A stretch of DNA of 35,935 bases, taken from the NCBI RefSeq assembly GCF_021442385.1, contig NZ_MUZA01000065.1:1-35935 (forward strand), given 5' to 3'. The notes below the pieces were generated by a model. It saw only the letters and a program-made list of their open reading frames with translations. It was not told where the DNA came from and made no database searches. Made by a program: the position numbers and the translations under genes. Source of the DNA: Micromonospora sp. MH99 (GTDB lineage: Bacteria; Actinomycetota; Actinomycetes; Mycobacteriales; Micromonosporaceae). Below, piece by piece: positions 27,059 to 35,027 of this stretch. Numbering within the stretch: position 1 is the first letter of the stretch; every line of letters starts with the position of its first letter.

Positions 27059-27607
27059 TCAGGTGGCCTGTAGCGAGGCGCGCACGTGCAGTCGTGCGTC
27101 GTGGATGCGTGACTTCAGGGTGCCGACCGGAATGGCGAGGTGGTCGGCGATCTGGTCGTAGGTCAACTGGCACAGGTCGCGCAGCACCAGAGGGGCGACC
27201 AGTTCGGGTCGGTGGGCCTCCAGTCGTTCCAGCGCGTCCAGCAGGTCGAGTCGGGAACCCGCGATCACGCTTGTGGTGCGCGGGTCGGCGGCGTCGAGCG
27301 GGAGCTGTGGCGTGGACTGCTCATCGGCCCGGCGCTTGAGGCTGCGGTACGTCTGACGGGCGCAGTTGGCCGTGACGATGTGCAGCCAGGTGGAGAACTT
27401 CGACCGGCCGGCGAAGCTGTCGATCTTGCGGGCGACCTGCAGGAGGGCATCCTGGCACGCCTCTTCGGCATCCTGGCGGCAGGGGAGGAGGCGCAGGCAC
27501 TGCCGCATGACCTGCGGCTCGATCCTGGCCAGCAACATGTCAAGTGCGGCGGCGTCGCCCCGGGCGGCACGGCCGGCGAGATCCTCGACAGCAAGATCGT
27601 CTGACAA
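27059..27607 (-). CDS. ECF-type (sigma-70 family) RNA polymerase sigma factor
   Basis: A 182-residue group 4 sigma factor. Region 2 covers about 25-95 with EEACQDALLQVARKIDSFAGRSKFSTWLHIVTANCARQ; region 4 covers about 125-178 with APLVLRDLCQLTYDQIADHLAIPVGTLKSRIHDAR, a helix-turn-helix for -35 recognition. The only well-placed start is TTG 27607, with GAGG further upstream. No anti-sigma factor gene is adjacent; instead a membrane Ser/Thr kinase diverges from it with 44 bp between starts. This arrangement resembles ECF groups controlled by Ser/Thr kinases, which is inference. The region between murA and its stop is only 50 bp. Confidence 0.92.
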   Translation of the reverse strand: MSDDLAVEDLAGRAARGDAAALDMLLARIEPQVMRQCLRLLPCRQDAEEACQDALLQVARKIDSFAGRSKFSTWLHIVTANCARQTYRSLKRRADEQSTPQLPLDAADPRTTSVIAGSRLDLLDALERLEAHRPELVAPLVLRDLCQLTYDQIADHLAIPVGTLKSRIHDARLHVRASLQAT

Positions 27608-27639
27608 GCTCAGGCCCCGTTCCTCAGCGTCTTGTCGGC

Positions 27640-27645
27640 CATAAT
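27640..27645 (+). promoter_or_regulatory. -10 box for a leaderless kinase mRNA
   Basis: CATAAT, one base from TATAAT, lies six bases before the kinase GTG (27652). With no Shine-Dalgarno, the mRNA probably starts at the GTG. It sits in the 44-bp divergent gap shared with the sigma factor gene. Confidence 0.5.
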
Positions 27646-27651
27646 ACGGGC

Positions 27652-29097
27652 GTGTCAGTACCCGGCAAGATCGGTCGATACCGCGTGGTAGGGCGGATCG
27701 GCTCCGGAGCGTTCGCCACCGTGTGGCTCGGCGCCGACGATGCTCTGGACGCTTCCGTCGCGATCAAGGTGCTGGCGGACAACTGGTCGTACCACACCGA
27801 TCTGCGGGAGCGGTTCGAGCAGGAAGCGCGGATCATGCGGCGGACGGATTCCAGTCTGCTCATGCGTGTGCTCGACGTCGGTGAGCTGCCTGATGGACGG
27901 CCGTACCTGGTGATGCCGTACGCGGCTGGCGGCACCCTCGCGGACCGACTCGTCTCGGGGCCACTGCCCGTACGCGAGGCCCTGCTCATCGCGGCCGACA
28001 TCGCCAGCGCCGTCACGGTGCTGCACGAGGGCGGCGTTCTGCACCGGGATCTCAAACCGTCCAATGTGTTGTTTCAGCCGGCTGCGGACCGGGATCGGGT
28101 GCTGGTCGCCGACCTCGGTCTGGCCAAGGCCCTCGCCAACGCGTCCGGGTTCACGATCGCGGCCGGCACACCCGGCTACATGCCACCCGAGCAGGCCACC
28201 GCCGGTGGTGGTCTGGACATCCGCGCCGACGTGTACGCGATCGGCGCGACGACCTACCACATGGTGACCGGCCGCGCTCCCGAGCCGGCACGGTCCAACG
28301 GCAACCGTTCGGGCCGGGCCGGGCGCACAGCGCTCCGGCCGTCCCAGCTTCGTCCCGGCCTTCCCTCTGAAGTGGACGACCTGGTGCGACGGGCGCTGCA
28401 TCCCGACCCGCGGCAACGCTGGGCGTCCGCCGCCGTGATGCGCGACGAACTGCACCGGGTCATCGCGTCCCTGGAGCGGGACGCGGGCCGTGGCCGGTTC
28501 GTACGGCAGGTGGGGCGGGTCGTCGGCGTCGCTGTCGCGCTGAGCGCGCTGCTGGCCACCACGGGTTCCAGTTCCACGCCGTCGGCACGGTCCGGGTGGG
28601 TGCGCGTGGACGACGCCTCCGGTGCTCTGTCGGTCGCGGTGCCGGCGAGCTGGGCCGGTCAGGTGAAGGACGCCGGCTGGGACCCTTCGGTGCTGCGACT
28701 TCCCGCCGGCCAGGCGCCGGGTGTCGTGGTCGCCCCGAATCTCGCTGTCTGGCCGGATCCGGCGAGCGGGATGCCCGGCGTGTTCGTCGGCGCGAGCAGG
28801 TCCCTGCTCAGCGGCGGCCCGGAAGCGGCGCTGCCCAGCCACGCCTCCTGCGTCCGGCAGCCCGACCGCACAGTGGACGTGGGTGGGGACAGGGCACTGG
28901 TACGACGGTGGACGTCGTGTGGCGCTTCGGTGTCGTTCAGCGAGGTGGTGTTGGCCGTGCCGCAGCGCCGCTGTGGCGTCTACGTGCAGATCAAGCAGGT
29001 CGGCGATGAGGACCTGACCGACGAGATCCTGGCCGGCCTGCGGGTGTCCAGCGCGCTGGCGCCGCAGGCCGGCCGTTTCGGGTCCGCCTACTCGTAG
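27652..29097 (+). CDS. Membrane-anchored Ser/Thr protein kinase with extracellular domain
   Basis: A 481-residue PknB-type kinase. Kinase domain (about 8-270): GSGAFATVW loop, Lys39 in VAIKVL, HRDLKPSN (131-138) with catalytic Asp133, metal-binding DLG (154-156; DFG in most kinases), AAGTPGYMPPEQ, and DVYAIG. A single membrane helix follows (about 288-303), then a ~175-residue extracellular domain beginning SARSGWVRVDDASGALSVAVPASW, with cysteine-containing segments HASCVR, WTSCGA and RRCGVY. It has no PASTA repeats. GTG 27652 is chosen for the conserved IGRYRVVGRIG start and the -10 box in front. It diverges from the ECF sigma gene and overlaps the 3' end of the lipoprotein gene by ten bases. 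Ligand and substrates unknown. Confidence 0.93.
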   Translation: MSVPGKIGRYRVVGRIGSGAFATVWLGADDALDASVAIKVLADNWSYHTDLRERFEQEARIMRRTDSSLLMRVLDVGELPDGRPYLVMPYAAGGTLADRLVSGPLPVREALLIAADIASAVTVLHEGGVLHRDLKPSNVLFQPAADRDRVLVADLGLAKALANASGFTIAAGTPGYMPPEQATAGGGLDIRADVYAIGATTYHMVTGRAPEPARSNGNRSGRAGRTALRPSQLRPGLPSEVDDLVRRALHPDPRQRWASAAVMRDELHRVIASLERDAGRGRFVRQVGRVVGVAVALSALLATTGSSSTPSARSGWVRVDDASGALSVAVPASWAGQVKDAGWDPSVLRLPAGQAPGVVVAPNLAVWPDPASGMPGVFVGASRSLLSGGPEAALPSHASCVRQPDRTVDVGGDRALVRRWTSCGASVSFSEVVLAVPQRRCGVYVQIKQVGDEDLTDEILAGLRVSSALAPQAGRFGSAYS

Positions 29098-29732
29098 CAG
29101 TCCTGGTTCGCGTACTGCAGGGTCAGGCTGATGACCTTGCCGTTCTTCGTCTCGATGCGGTAGACGGCCTTGCTGTTGCCGGGGGTCTTGGCGGCGCCGC
29201 GACCGTTCGTCGCGTCTCCGTCGGCTGCCTTCCACGTCGGGTAGATCCGCAGCATCTCGGCGCTCGACATGCCGATGCGCGCTCCCTCGGGCGTCCTGAT
29301 GCCCGCGTACGCGTCGATTGTGGCGATTCCCAGCGTCGGCGAGAGGAGGACGACCTCATCCCCGGTCGGGGCGGCCCGCAGGTGCGCCGGCGCGCAGCCG
29401 CCGGCGTTGTTCGTGAAGGCCCGCAGCAGGCCCGTTCCGGTGGCCTGCTGACGGGTCATGCCGAGCTTGAGCGAACCGATGCCGTCCGGGCCCAGGACGA
29501 GCGACGCCGGGCGGGTCGGGTCGCTGGCCGGTCGGGCGGACGACGGGGACGACGGGGACGACGGGGGCGAGCTGGGCGGGGTGGACGGGGTGGGCGTGCC
29601 GGTGGTGACCGCGCTGGTCGTCGGCTCGGGCGAGCCGGCCGGCGCAGCGTTGCCGTCCTGGTGTGCGGGTGACGAGCACCCCGCCGCGAGCAGGAGGCAG
29701 GTGAGGGTTCCGACCATCGACGTTGCGCGCAT
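29088..29732 (-). CDS. Putative lipoprotein with Ser/Pro/Thr-rich linker
   Basis: A 214-residue exported protein with a lipobox LLLAAGC soon after a short signal peptide, so it should be anchored in the outer leaflet. After the Cys comes a low-complexity linker (PSTPPSSPPSSPSSPSS) encoded by short GAC/GGG-rich tandem repeats, then a ~115-residue globular domain with LVLGPDGIGSLKLGMTRQQA, AYAGIRTPEGARIGMSSAEMLRIYP and a C-terminal DCYE. The GMT and GMSS repeats suggest two related modules. ATG 29732 (six bases after AGGAG) or ATG 29735 is the start. It faces the kinase gene tail to tail with a ten-base overlap. I do not recognise a function; a link to kinase signalling is speculative. Confidence 0.82.
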   Translation of the reverse strand: MRATSMVGTLTCLLLAAGCSSPAHQDGNAAPAGSPEPTTSAVTTGTPTPSTPPSSPPSSPSSPSSARPASDPTRPASLVLGPDGIGSLKLGMTRQQATGTGLLRAFTNNAGGCAPAHLRAAPTGDEVVLLSPTLGIATIDAYAGIRTPEGARIGMSSAEMLRIYPTWKAADGDATNGRGAAKTPGNSKAVYRIETKNGKVISLTLQYANQDCYE

Positions 29733-29874
29733 CATGAGCTCCTGGCTGTTTCGATCTGTTGGTGTCGTAGGGTTCGATGCACCCAACCGGAAGTTTGTTC
29801 GCTCGGGCGAGTCGTGCATCCGTCACACGGGCGCGGCGGCTGGCACCCCGACGAGATCCGTTCTTCCGGAGCCC

Positions 29875-29905
29875 TTAGTCATCGTTCAGGCTCGCGGACT
29901 AGGGT
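29875..29905 (+). promoter_or_regulatory. Candidate promoter of the hydroxyacyl-CoA dehydrogenase gene
   Basis: TTAGTC (29875-29880) and TAGGGT (29900-29905), spacing 19, precede GAGGGAGAA and the ATG at 29942. The remainder of the 209-bp divergent gap has no clear element. Confidence 0.4.
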
Positions 29906-29941
29906 GCAGGCAGGCACTCAATCGCAGCGAGGGAGAAGCAG

Positions 29942-30790
29942 ATGGCGGGTCGACTCGCAGTCGTCGGGGCCGGGCTGATGGGCTCCGGCATCGCCCAGGT
30001 GGCGGCGCAGGCGGGCTGGCAGGTGACGCTGCGCGACCTGGACGACGCGGCCACCACCCGGGGGATCGGCGGCATCCGGAAGTCGCTGGAGAAGTTCGCC
30101 GAGAAGGGCAAGATCGAGGCGTCCGACGTCGAGGCGACGCTGGCGCGGATCACCCCGACCACCGACCTGGAGGCGGCGGCGGACGCGGACATCGTGGTCG
30201 AGGCGGTCTTCGAGCGGCTGGAGATCAAGCACGAGGTGTTCCGTGCGCTGGACAAGATCTGCAAGTCCGACGCGGTGCTCGCCACCAACACGTCGGCCAT
30301 CCCGGTCACCCAGATCGCCGCGGTCACCGAGCGGCCCGAGGCCGTCGTCGGCACCCACTTCTTCTCGCCGGTGCCGATGATGCAGCTCTGTGAGCTGGTG
30401 CGCGGCTACAAGACCAGCGACGAGACCCTGGCCACCGTGAAGGCCTTCGCCGAGGAGATCGGCAAGACGGTCGTGGTGGTCAACCGGGACATCGCCGGCT
30501 TCGTCACCACGCGGCTGATCTCCGCGCTGGTGGTGGAGGCCGTCAAGCTGGTCGAGTCCGGCGTGGTGTCGGCGGAGGACCTGGACACCGCCTGCCGGTT
30601 GGGCTTCGGGCACGCCATGGGCCCGCTGGCCACCACCGACCTGACCGGCGTGGACGTGCTGCTGCACGCCTCGAAGAACATCTACACCGACACGGCGGAC
30701 GAGAAGTTCTTCCCGCCGGAGCTGCTCCAGCGCATGGTCACCGCCGGCGACCTGGGCCGCAAGACCGGCAAGGGCTTCTACACGTACTGA
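29942..30790 (+). CDS. 3-hydroxybutyryl-CoA dehydrogenase
   Basis: A 282-residue NAD(P)-dependent 3-hydroxyacyl-CoA dehydrogenase, interconverting acetoacetyl-CoA and 3-hydroxybutyryl-CoA. The N-terminal Rossmann motif is VVGAGLMGSGIAQ, followed by LATNTSAIPVTQIA, GTHFFSPVPMMQLCELVRG (catalytic His) and the C-terminal domain with NRDIAGFVTTRL and GFGHAMGPLATTDLTGVD, ending KTGKGFYTY. Length and single-enzyme architecture match Hbd/PaaH/FadB2. ATG 29942 has GAGGGAGAA upstream. The gene is monocistronic, with a terminator shared with the convergent ABC operon. It could feed crotonyl-CoA to the ethylmalonyl-CoA pathway implied by the mutase at 32.7 kb; that link is inference. Confidence 0.93.
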   Translation: MAGRLAVVGAGLMGSGIAQVAAQAGWQVTLRDLDDAATTRGIGGIRKSLEKFAEKGKIEASDVEATLARITPTTDLEAAADADIVVEAVFERLEIKHEVFRALDKICKSDAVLATNTSAIPVTQIAAVTERPEAVVGTHFFSPVPMMQLCELVRGYKTSDETLATVKAFAEEIGKTVVVVNRDIAGFVTTRLISALVVEAVKLVESGVVSAEDLDTACRLGFGHAMGPLATTDLTGVDVLLHASKNIYTDTADEKFFPPELLQRMVTAGDLGRKTGKGFYTY

Positions 30791-30797
30791 GTCGCGA

Positions 30798-30825
30798 CGA
30801 CCGGGGCGGTTACCCGCCCCGGTCG
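30798..30825. terminator. Bidirectional terminator
   Basis: A 12-bp perfect stem (30798-30809 with 30814-30825, arm CGACCGGGGCGG) with a TTAC loop lies between convergent stops at 30790 and 30831. Confidence 0.8.
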
Positions 30826-30830
30826 ACCGC

Positions 30831-31676
30831 TCAGCCGTCGCGCTTGGTGGTCCAGCGGAAGGTGGTCAGGCAGACCACCAGGCTGATCACGCACCACAGG
30901 GCGAGCACCAGCGCCACCCGGCCCAGCTCGAACGACCCGCCCGGCTCCTGCGCGCCGAAGCTCTCCGGCAGAAAGACCGCGCGCAGCCCCTGGCACATCC
31001 ACTTGAGCGGGAACAGCGCCGCCACCTGCTGCATCCAGGTGGGCAGGTCGGTGAAGACGAAGAACACCCCGGAGATGAACTGGAGCACCAGGGCGATCGG
31101 GGTGACCACCGCCGAGCCACTGCGGGCGCTGCGGGCCAGCGACGAGATCGCGATGCCGCACAGGGTGCACGCGGTCACCCCGAGCACGGCTACCCAGCCG
31201 AAGGTGAACCACTTCTCGGCGGTGCTGGGCAGGTCGAGGTCGAACAGCGCCACCGCGGCGGCCAACAGCAGCGCCGTCTCGGCGATGCCGATCACCACCA
31301 CCATGATCACTTTGCCGGCGAACCAGACCCACTTCGGCATCGGCGTGCCCCAGTAACGCTTGAGTACCCCCCGGTCCCGCTCGACCGGGATCCAGATGCC
31401 CAGGTTCTGGAAGCTCACGGTCATCAGACCGGTCGCGATCATGCCGGTGATGAAGTACTGGGTGAACTTGACCCCGCCGCCGATCGTGCCGTGGAAGATC
31501 GACGCGAAGATCAGGATCATGATGATGGGGAAGCCCATCGTGAAGACCACCGACTCCCGGCTGCGCAGGAACTGGGTGGTCTCCAACCGGCCCTGGCGCA
31601 GGGCGAGCGCAGCCGCACCCGGCCGCCGGCCGCGGGTCGTGGCGACCGGCGTCGCCGGCTTGGTCGTGGTCGTCAT
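30831..31676 (-). CDS. ABC-2 type transporter permease
   Basis: A 281-residue integral membrane protein with six predicted helices (first around 45-62), typical of ABC-2 exporter permeases of the drug/daunorubicin-resistance type. It has a cytosolic Thr/Arg-rich N-terminus, PVERDRGVLKRYWGTPMP after the second helix, and the conserved late segment ISGVFFVFTDLPTWMQQVAALFPLKW. The ATG overlaps the upstream ATPase stop (ATGA), so the two subunits are translationally coupled. It is last in the two-gene operon. Substrate is not predictable; candidates are lipids, peptides or drugs. Confidence 0.92.
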   Translation of the reverse strand: MTTTTKPATPVATTRGRRPGAAALALRQGRLETTQFLRSRESVVFTMGFPIIMILIFASIFHGTIGGGVKFTQYFITGMIATGLMTVSFQNLGIWIPVERDRGVLKRYWGTPMPKWVWFAGKVIMVVVIGIAETALLLAAAVALFDLDLPSTAEKWFTFGWVAVLGVTACTLCGIAISSLARSARSGSAVVTPIALVLQFISGVFFVFTDLPTWMQQVAALFPLKWMCQGLRAVFLPESFGAQEPGGSFELGRVALVLALWCVISLVVCLTTFRWTTKRDG

Positions 31677-32524
31677 CGCGCGTGTCCGATCATGGTGAGG
31701 TAGACGTCCTCCAGAGTCGGCCGGGTCACCGTGAGCCCGGGGACCTCACCGCCGTAACGCACGGCGAGGTCGGCCACGAAGGCCGTCGGCGTCGCGCTCT
31801 GCGCGCTCTCCACCGTCCCTTCCGGGGTACGCCAGGAGACCGTGGCCAGGGCCTCCTGCCGATTGCCCAGCAGGTTGGGAGCGGCCACCTCGACCAGCCG
31901 GCCGCCAGCGATCACGCCGACCCGGTCGGCGAGGGCCTCGGCCTCGTCCAGGTAGTGGGTGGTGAGCAGGATGGTGGTGCCGGCCGCGGCGAGGTCGCGG
32001 ATCAGCTCCCAGAACTCGCGGCGGGCCTCCGGGTCGAAGCCGGTGGTCGGCTCGTCGAGGAAGAGCAGCTCGGGACGGCCGACGATGCCCAGCGCCACGT
32101 CCAGGCGGCGCTTCTGCCCGCCGGAGAGGGTGTGCGTCCGGGCCTTCGCCTTGTCGGCCAACCCGACCCGCTCGATCACCTTGTCCGGGTCGTCGGCGTC
32201 GGCATAGAAGCCGGAGAAGTGCCGGACCACCTCGGCCACCGTCAGCTCGTCGAACTCCCCGGTGCCCTGCAGCACGATGCCCACGCGGGACCGCCAGCCC
32301 GGATCGGCCTGGGCCGGGTCCGTGCCGAGCACCGTCACCTCGCCCGAGTCGCGACGCCGGTAGCCCTCCAGGATCTCCACCGTGGTGGTCTTGCCGGCGC
32401 CGTTCGGGCCGAGCAACGCGAACACCTCACCGCGGTGGACGTCGAGATCCACGCCCGCCACGGCCACGTTGTCGCCGTACGCCTTGCGCAGCCCTCGGAC
32501 AGAGATGGCCAGCTCGTCATGCAT
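31673..32524 (-). CDS. ABC transporter ATP-binding protein
   Basis: A 283-residue ATPase partner of the permease encoded next to it. Walker A GPNGAGKTTT, signature LSGGQKRR, Walker B LLFLDEPTTGFD and H-loop LLTTHYLDEAE are all intact; the C-terminal ~70 residues form the extension usual in drug-exporter ATPases (DrrA-like). ATG 32524 has no clear ribosome binding site; CACACT (32537-32532 on the minus strand) is seven bases upstream, consistent with a leaderless mRNA. It diverges from the mutase gene with a 151-bp gap. Confidence 0.94.
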   Translation of the reverse strand: MHDELAISVRGLRKAYGDNVAVAGVDLDVHRGEVFALLGPNGAGKTTTVEILEGYRRRDSGEVTVLGTDPAQADPGWRSRVGIVLQGTGEFDELTVAEVVRHFSGFYADADDPDKVIERVGLADKAKARTHTLSGGQKRRLDVALGIVGRPELLFLDEPTTGFDPEARREFWELIRDLAAAGTTILLTTHYLDEAEALADRVGVIAGGRLVEVAAPNLLGNRQEALATVSWRTPEGTVESAQSATPTAFVADLAVRYGGEVPGLTVTRPTLEDVYLTMIGHAR

Positions 32525-32647
32525 GCCGTCCAGTGTGCGCCCTGACCGCCACGCCTCGCTGCCCAGGGTGTGGCGGTCAGCGCCACCGCGAGCCGTTCGG
32601 ACCCGGTCGTCCGCGACATGGACCTGTGTGGTTTTCCACAGCTCCTT

Positions 32648-32669
32648 TTACTGAACGGTAACTTAGACT
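32648..32669 (+). promoter_or_regulatory. Mutase promoter: -10 box with overlapping dyad operator
   Basis: TAGACT (32664-32669) lies six bases before the mutase ATG, predicting a leaderless mRNA. Immediately upstream, in the -10/-35 spacer, is the dyad TTACTGAACGGTAA (32648-32661), with TTAC/GTAA arms. A repressor bound there, for example of the TetR type common for acyl-CoA genes, would block the promoter. The regulator is not identified. Confidence 0.45.
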
Positions 32670-32675
32670 CCGGCC

Positions 32676-34676
32676 ATGGATGAGACGCCGAGCCGGTTGC
32701 CCGAGCGGGACCGCCCGTGGGTGATGCGCACGTACGCCGGTCACTCGTCGGCCGCCGCCACCAACGCGCTCTTCCGCCGCAACCTCGCCAAGGGCCAGAC
32801 CGGTCTGTCGGTCGCCTTCGACCTGCCCACCCAGACCGGGTACGACCCGGACCACGAACTCGCCGCCGGTGAGGTCGGCCGGGTCGGCGTGCCGGTGGCA
32901 CACCTCGGGGACATGCGGGCACTCTTCGACGGCATCCCGCTCGCCGAGATGAACACCTCGATGACCATCAACGCCCCGGCGATGTGGCTGCTGGCCCTGT
33001 ACGGCACCGTCGGCCTCGAACAGGACGCGGAGCTGGCCCGCTGCGCCGGCACCACCCAGAACGACATCATCAAGGAGTACCTGTCCCGGGGGACGTACAT
33101 CTTCCCGCCGGCGGCCTCCCTGCGGCTCACCGCTGACGTGGTGGCGTACACGCTGCGGGAGATGCCCCGGTGGAACCCGGTGAACATCTGCTCGTACCAC
33201 CTCCAGGAAGCCGGCGCCACGCCCGTACAGGAGGTCGGTTTCGCCCTGGCCACCGCCGTCGCCGTCCTCGACGCGGTCCGCGACTCCGGCCAGGTGCCCG
33301 CCGAGCGGATGGGTGACGTGGTGCAGCGCGTCTCGTTCTTCGTCAACGCCGGGGTGCGCTTCGTCGAGGAGATCGCCAAGATGCGCGCGTTCGGCGTGCT
33401 CTGGGACGAGATCACCCGGGACCGGTACGGGGTGACCGAGGCTCGGCAGCGACGGTTCCGCTACGGCGTGCAGGTCAACTCCCTCGGCCTCACCGAGGCG
33501 CAACCGGAGAACAACATCCAGCGCATCGTGCTGGAGATGCTCGGCGTGACGATGTCCCGCGACGCCCGCGCCCGCGCCGTGCAACTGCCCGCCTGGAACG
33601 AGGCGCTCGGCCTGCCCCGCCCCTGGGACCAGCAGTGGTCGCTGCGGATGCAGCAGGTCCTGGCGTACGAGTCCGACCTGCTCGAATACCCCGACCTCTT
33701 CGCCGGCTCGCACGTCATGACCGCACTCGTCGACGAGATCGTCACCGGAGCGCGCGTCGAGCTGGACAAGGTGCTGGAACTGGGCGGCGTGGTAGCCGCC
33801 GTGGAGAGCGGCTACCTCAAGAGCGCGCTCGTCGCCTCGCTTGCCGAACGCCGCCGACGGATGGAGTCCGGCGCCGACGTGGTGGTCGGCGTCAACAGGT
33901 ACGCCGAGACCGAGCCCTCCCCACTCACCGCAGCCGGCGCCGAGGCAGTCGAACAGGTCGACCCCGCGGTCGAGGCGGCCGCCGTCGCCTCCGTACGCGA
34001 ATGGCGTGCCCGTCGGGACGACGACGCCGTCGACGCGGCGCTGGCCCAGCTCCGCGCGGACGCCGCGACCACCGCCAACCTCATGCCGGCCACCCTGGAG
34101 TGCGTGCGCGTCGGAGTGACCACCGGCGAGTGGGCCGGCGCGCTCCGCCAGGTCTTCGGCGAGTACCGGGCGCCCACCGGCCTGGCCGGCGCCACCGGCA
34201 GCGGAGGCGACCCGGGCCTCGCGGCAGTGCGGGAGCGCGTCACCGCCACCGCCCGTGAGCTGGGCACCGGCCGGCTGCGGCTGCTGGTCGGCAAACCCGG
34301 CCTGGACGGGCACTCCAACGGCGCCGAGCAGATCGCGGTACGCGCCCGCGACGCCGGCTTCGAGGTCGTCTACCAGGGCATCCGGCTGACCGCCGGACAG
34401 ATCGTGGCCGCCGCCGTCGAGGAGGACGTCGACCTGGTCGGGCTCTCCGTGCTGTCCGGCTCACACCTGGCCGCCGTACCCGCCGTCCTCGACGGGCTGC
34501 GCGCCGCCGGCCGGGCGGACCTGCCGGTGGTGGTGGGCGGCATCATCCCCGCCAGCGACGCCGACACCCTGCGGGCCGCCGGGGTGGCCCGGGTCTTCAC
34601 CCCGAAGGACTTCGCCCTCACCGGCATCATCGACGACCTGGTGACTGTCATCCGGCAGGCCAACGACCTGCCCTGA
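32676..34676 (+). CDS. ecm: Coenzyme B12-dependent ethylmalonyl-CoA mutase (Ecm/MeaA)
   Basis: A 666-residue mutase converting (2R)-ethylmalonyl-CoA to methylsuccinyl-CoA in the ethylmalonyl-CoA pathway. The TIM-barrel domain includes RTYAGHSSAAATNALFRRNL, GLSVAFDLPTQTGYDPDH, MNTSMTINAPAMWLLALY and NICSYHLQEAGATPVQE. The C-terminal B12 domain has DGHSNG (544-549; DxHxxG, His ligating cobalt), GLSVLSGSH and VVVGGIIP. A single chain of this length with VFGEYRAPTG before the B12 domain resembles MeaA/Ecm of Streptomyces rather than MutB (about 730 residues plus a partner subunit). ATG 32676 is likely leaderless. The adenosyltransferase at 25 kb supplies its cofactor. Methylmalonyl-CoA or isobutyryl-CoA mutase activity is less likely. 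Confidence 0.9.
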   Translation: MDETPSRLPERDRPWVMRTYAGHSSAAATNALFRRNLAKGQTGLSVAFDLPTQTGYDPDHELAAGEVGRVGVPVAHLGDMRALFDGIPLAEMNTSMTINAPAMWLLALYGTVGLEQDAELARCAGTTQNDIIKEYLSRGTYIFPPAASLRLTADVVAYTLREMPRWNPVNICSYHLQEAGATPVQEVGFALATAVAVLDAVRDSGQVPAERMGDVVQRVSFFVNAGVRFVEEIAKMRAFGVLWDEITRDRYGVTEARQRRFRYGVQVNSLGLTEAQPENNIQRIVLEMLGVTMSRDARARAVQLPAWNEALGLPRPWDQQWSLRMQQVLAYESDLLEYPDLFAGSHVMTALVDEIVTGARVELDKVLELGGVVAAVESGYLKSALVASLAERRRRMESGADVVVGVNRYAETEPSPLTAAGAEAVEQVDPAVEAAAVASVREWRARRDDDAVDAALAQLRADAATTANLMPATLECVRVGVTTGEWAGALRQVFGEYRAPTGLAGATGSGGDPGLAAVRERVTATARELGTGRLRLLVGKPGLDGHSNGAEQIAVRARDAGFEVVYQGIRLTAGQIVAAAVEEDVDLVGLSVLSGSHLAAVPAVLDGLRAAGRADLPVVVGGIIPASDADTLRAAGVARVFTPKDFALTGIIDDLVTVIRQANDLP

Positions 34677-34677
34677 G

Positions 34678-34691
34678 CCCGCTATCGCGGG
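34678..34691. terminator. Short hairpin between convergent stops
   Basis: CCCGC-TATC-GCGGG lies between the mutase stop (34676) and the DUF1540 stop (34692). Only five pairs, so modest support. Confidence 0.4.
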
Positions 34692-34988
34692 TCAGCGATT
34701 GGCGTACGTCATGCAGTCGGCCATGTCGTTGTCCGGGCCGACCTTGATGGACGACGCGTGGCACTCCAACTGCTCGTTGTGCCGACAGTCGGAACGCTGG
34801 CAGGCACCCACCTGGGCGGTGAGGCCGTCCACCCCGCCCCGGACGGGCGACTCGACGAAGGTGTGGCAGTGCGCGTGATCCATGCTGCCGATGGTGATCG
34901 CGAAGGCGTGGCAGTCACCGCCCTGGTTGTACGCACATGCCGCGACCACGCATTCCTGGACCCGGGGCATCTCCATCGCTGTGGTCAT
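34692..34988 (-). CDS. Cysteine-rich protein with two DUF1540 repeats
   Basis: A 98-residue soluble protein with two copies of a short cysteine motif: ECVVAACAYNQGGDCHAFAI...CHTF (about 12-43) and GACQRSDCRHNEQLECHASSI...DCMTY (about 61-95). Each repeat has four cysteines, consistent with DUF1540, a presumed small metal-binding domain of unknown function found in Gram-positive bacteria. ATG 34988 is certain from GAGGAGG five bases upstream, one of the best ribosome binding sites in the window. It stands alone, convergent with the mutase gene, and its upstream region carries a pair of CTAGGCAT boxes. Confidence 0.9.
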   Translation of the reverse strand: MTTAMEMPRVQECVVAACAYNQGGDCHAFAITIGSMDHAHCHTFVESPVRGGVDGLTAQVGACQRSDCRHNEQLECHASSIKVGPDNDMADCMTYANR

Positions 34989-34999
34989 GCCGACCTCCT

Positions 35000-35027
35000 C
35001 TAGGCATCTTGTCACGATCCTAGGCAT
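35000..35027 (-). promoter_or_regulatory. Direct repeat CTAGGCAT, 20-bp period, in the DUF1540 promoter
   Basis: CTAGGCAT occurs at 35000-35007 and 35020-35027, exactly two helical turns apart, just upstream of the GAGGAGG. Read on the minus strand, TAGGAT (35022-35017) fits a -10 box. The repeats would suit a dimeric regulator or a tandem binding site. Confidence 0.45.

Noticed and set aside
27544..27651. Upstream start for the Ser/Thr kinase
   Set aside because: The open frame overlaps the divergent sigma gene and lacks kinase-like sequence; a -10 box sits directly before GTG 27652.
29520..29580. Regulatory tandem repeat
   Set aside because: The GAC/GGG repeats lie in frame in the lipoprotein gene and encode its Ser/Pro linker.
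32676..34676. Methylmalonyl-CoA mutase large subunit (MutB)
   Set aside because: The protein is a ~666-residue single chain with MeaA/Ecm-like motifs before the B12 domain, and no small subunit gene is adjacent.
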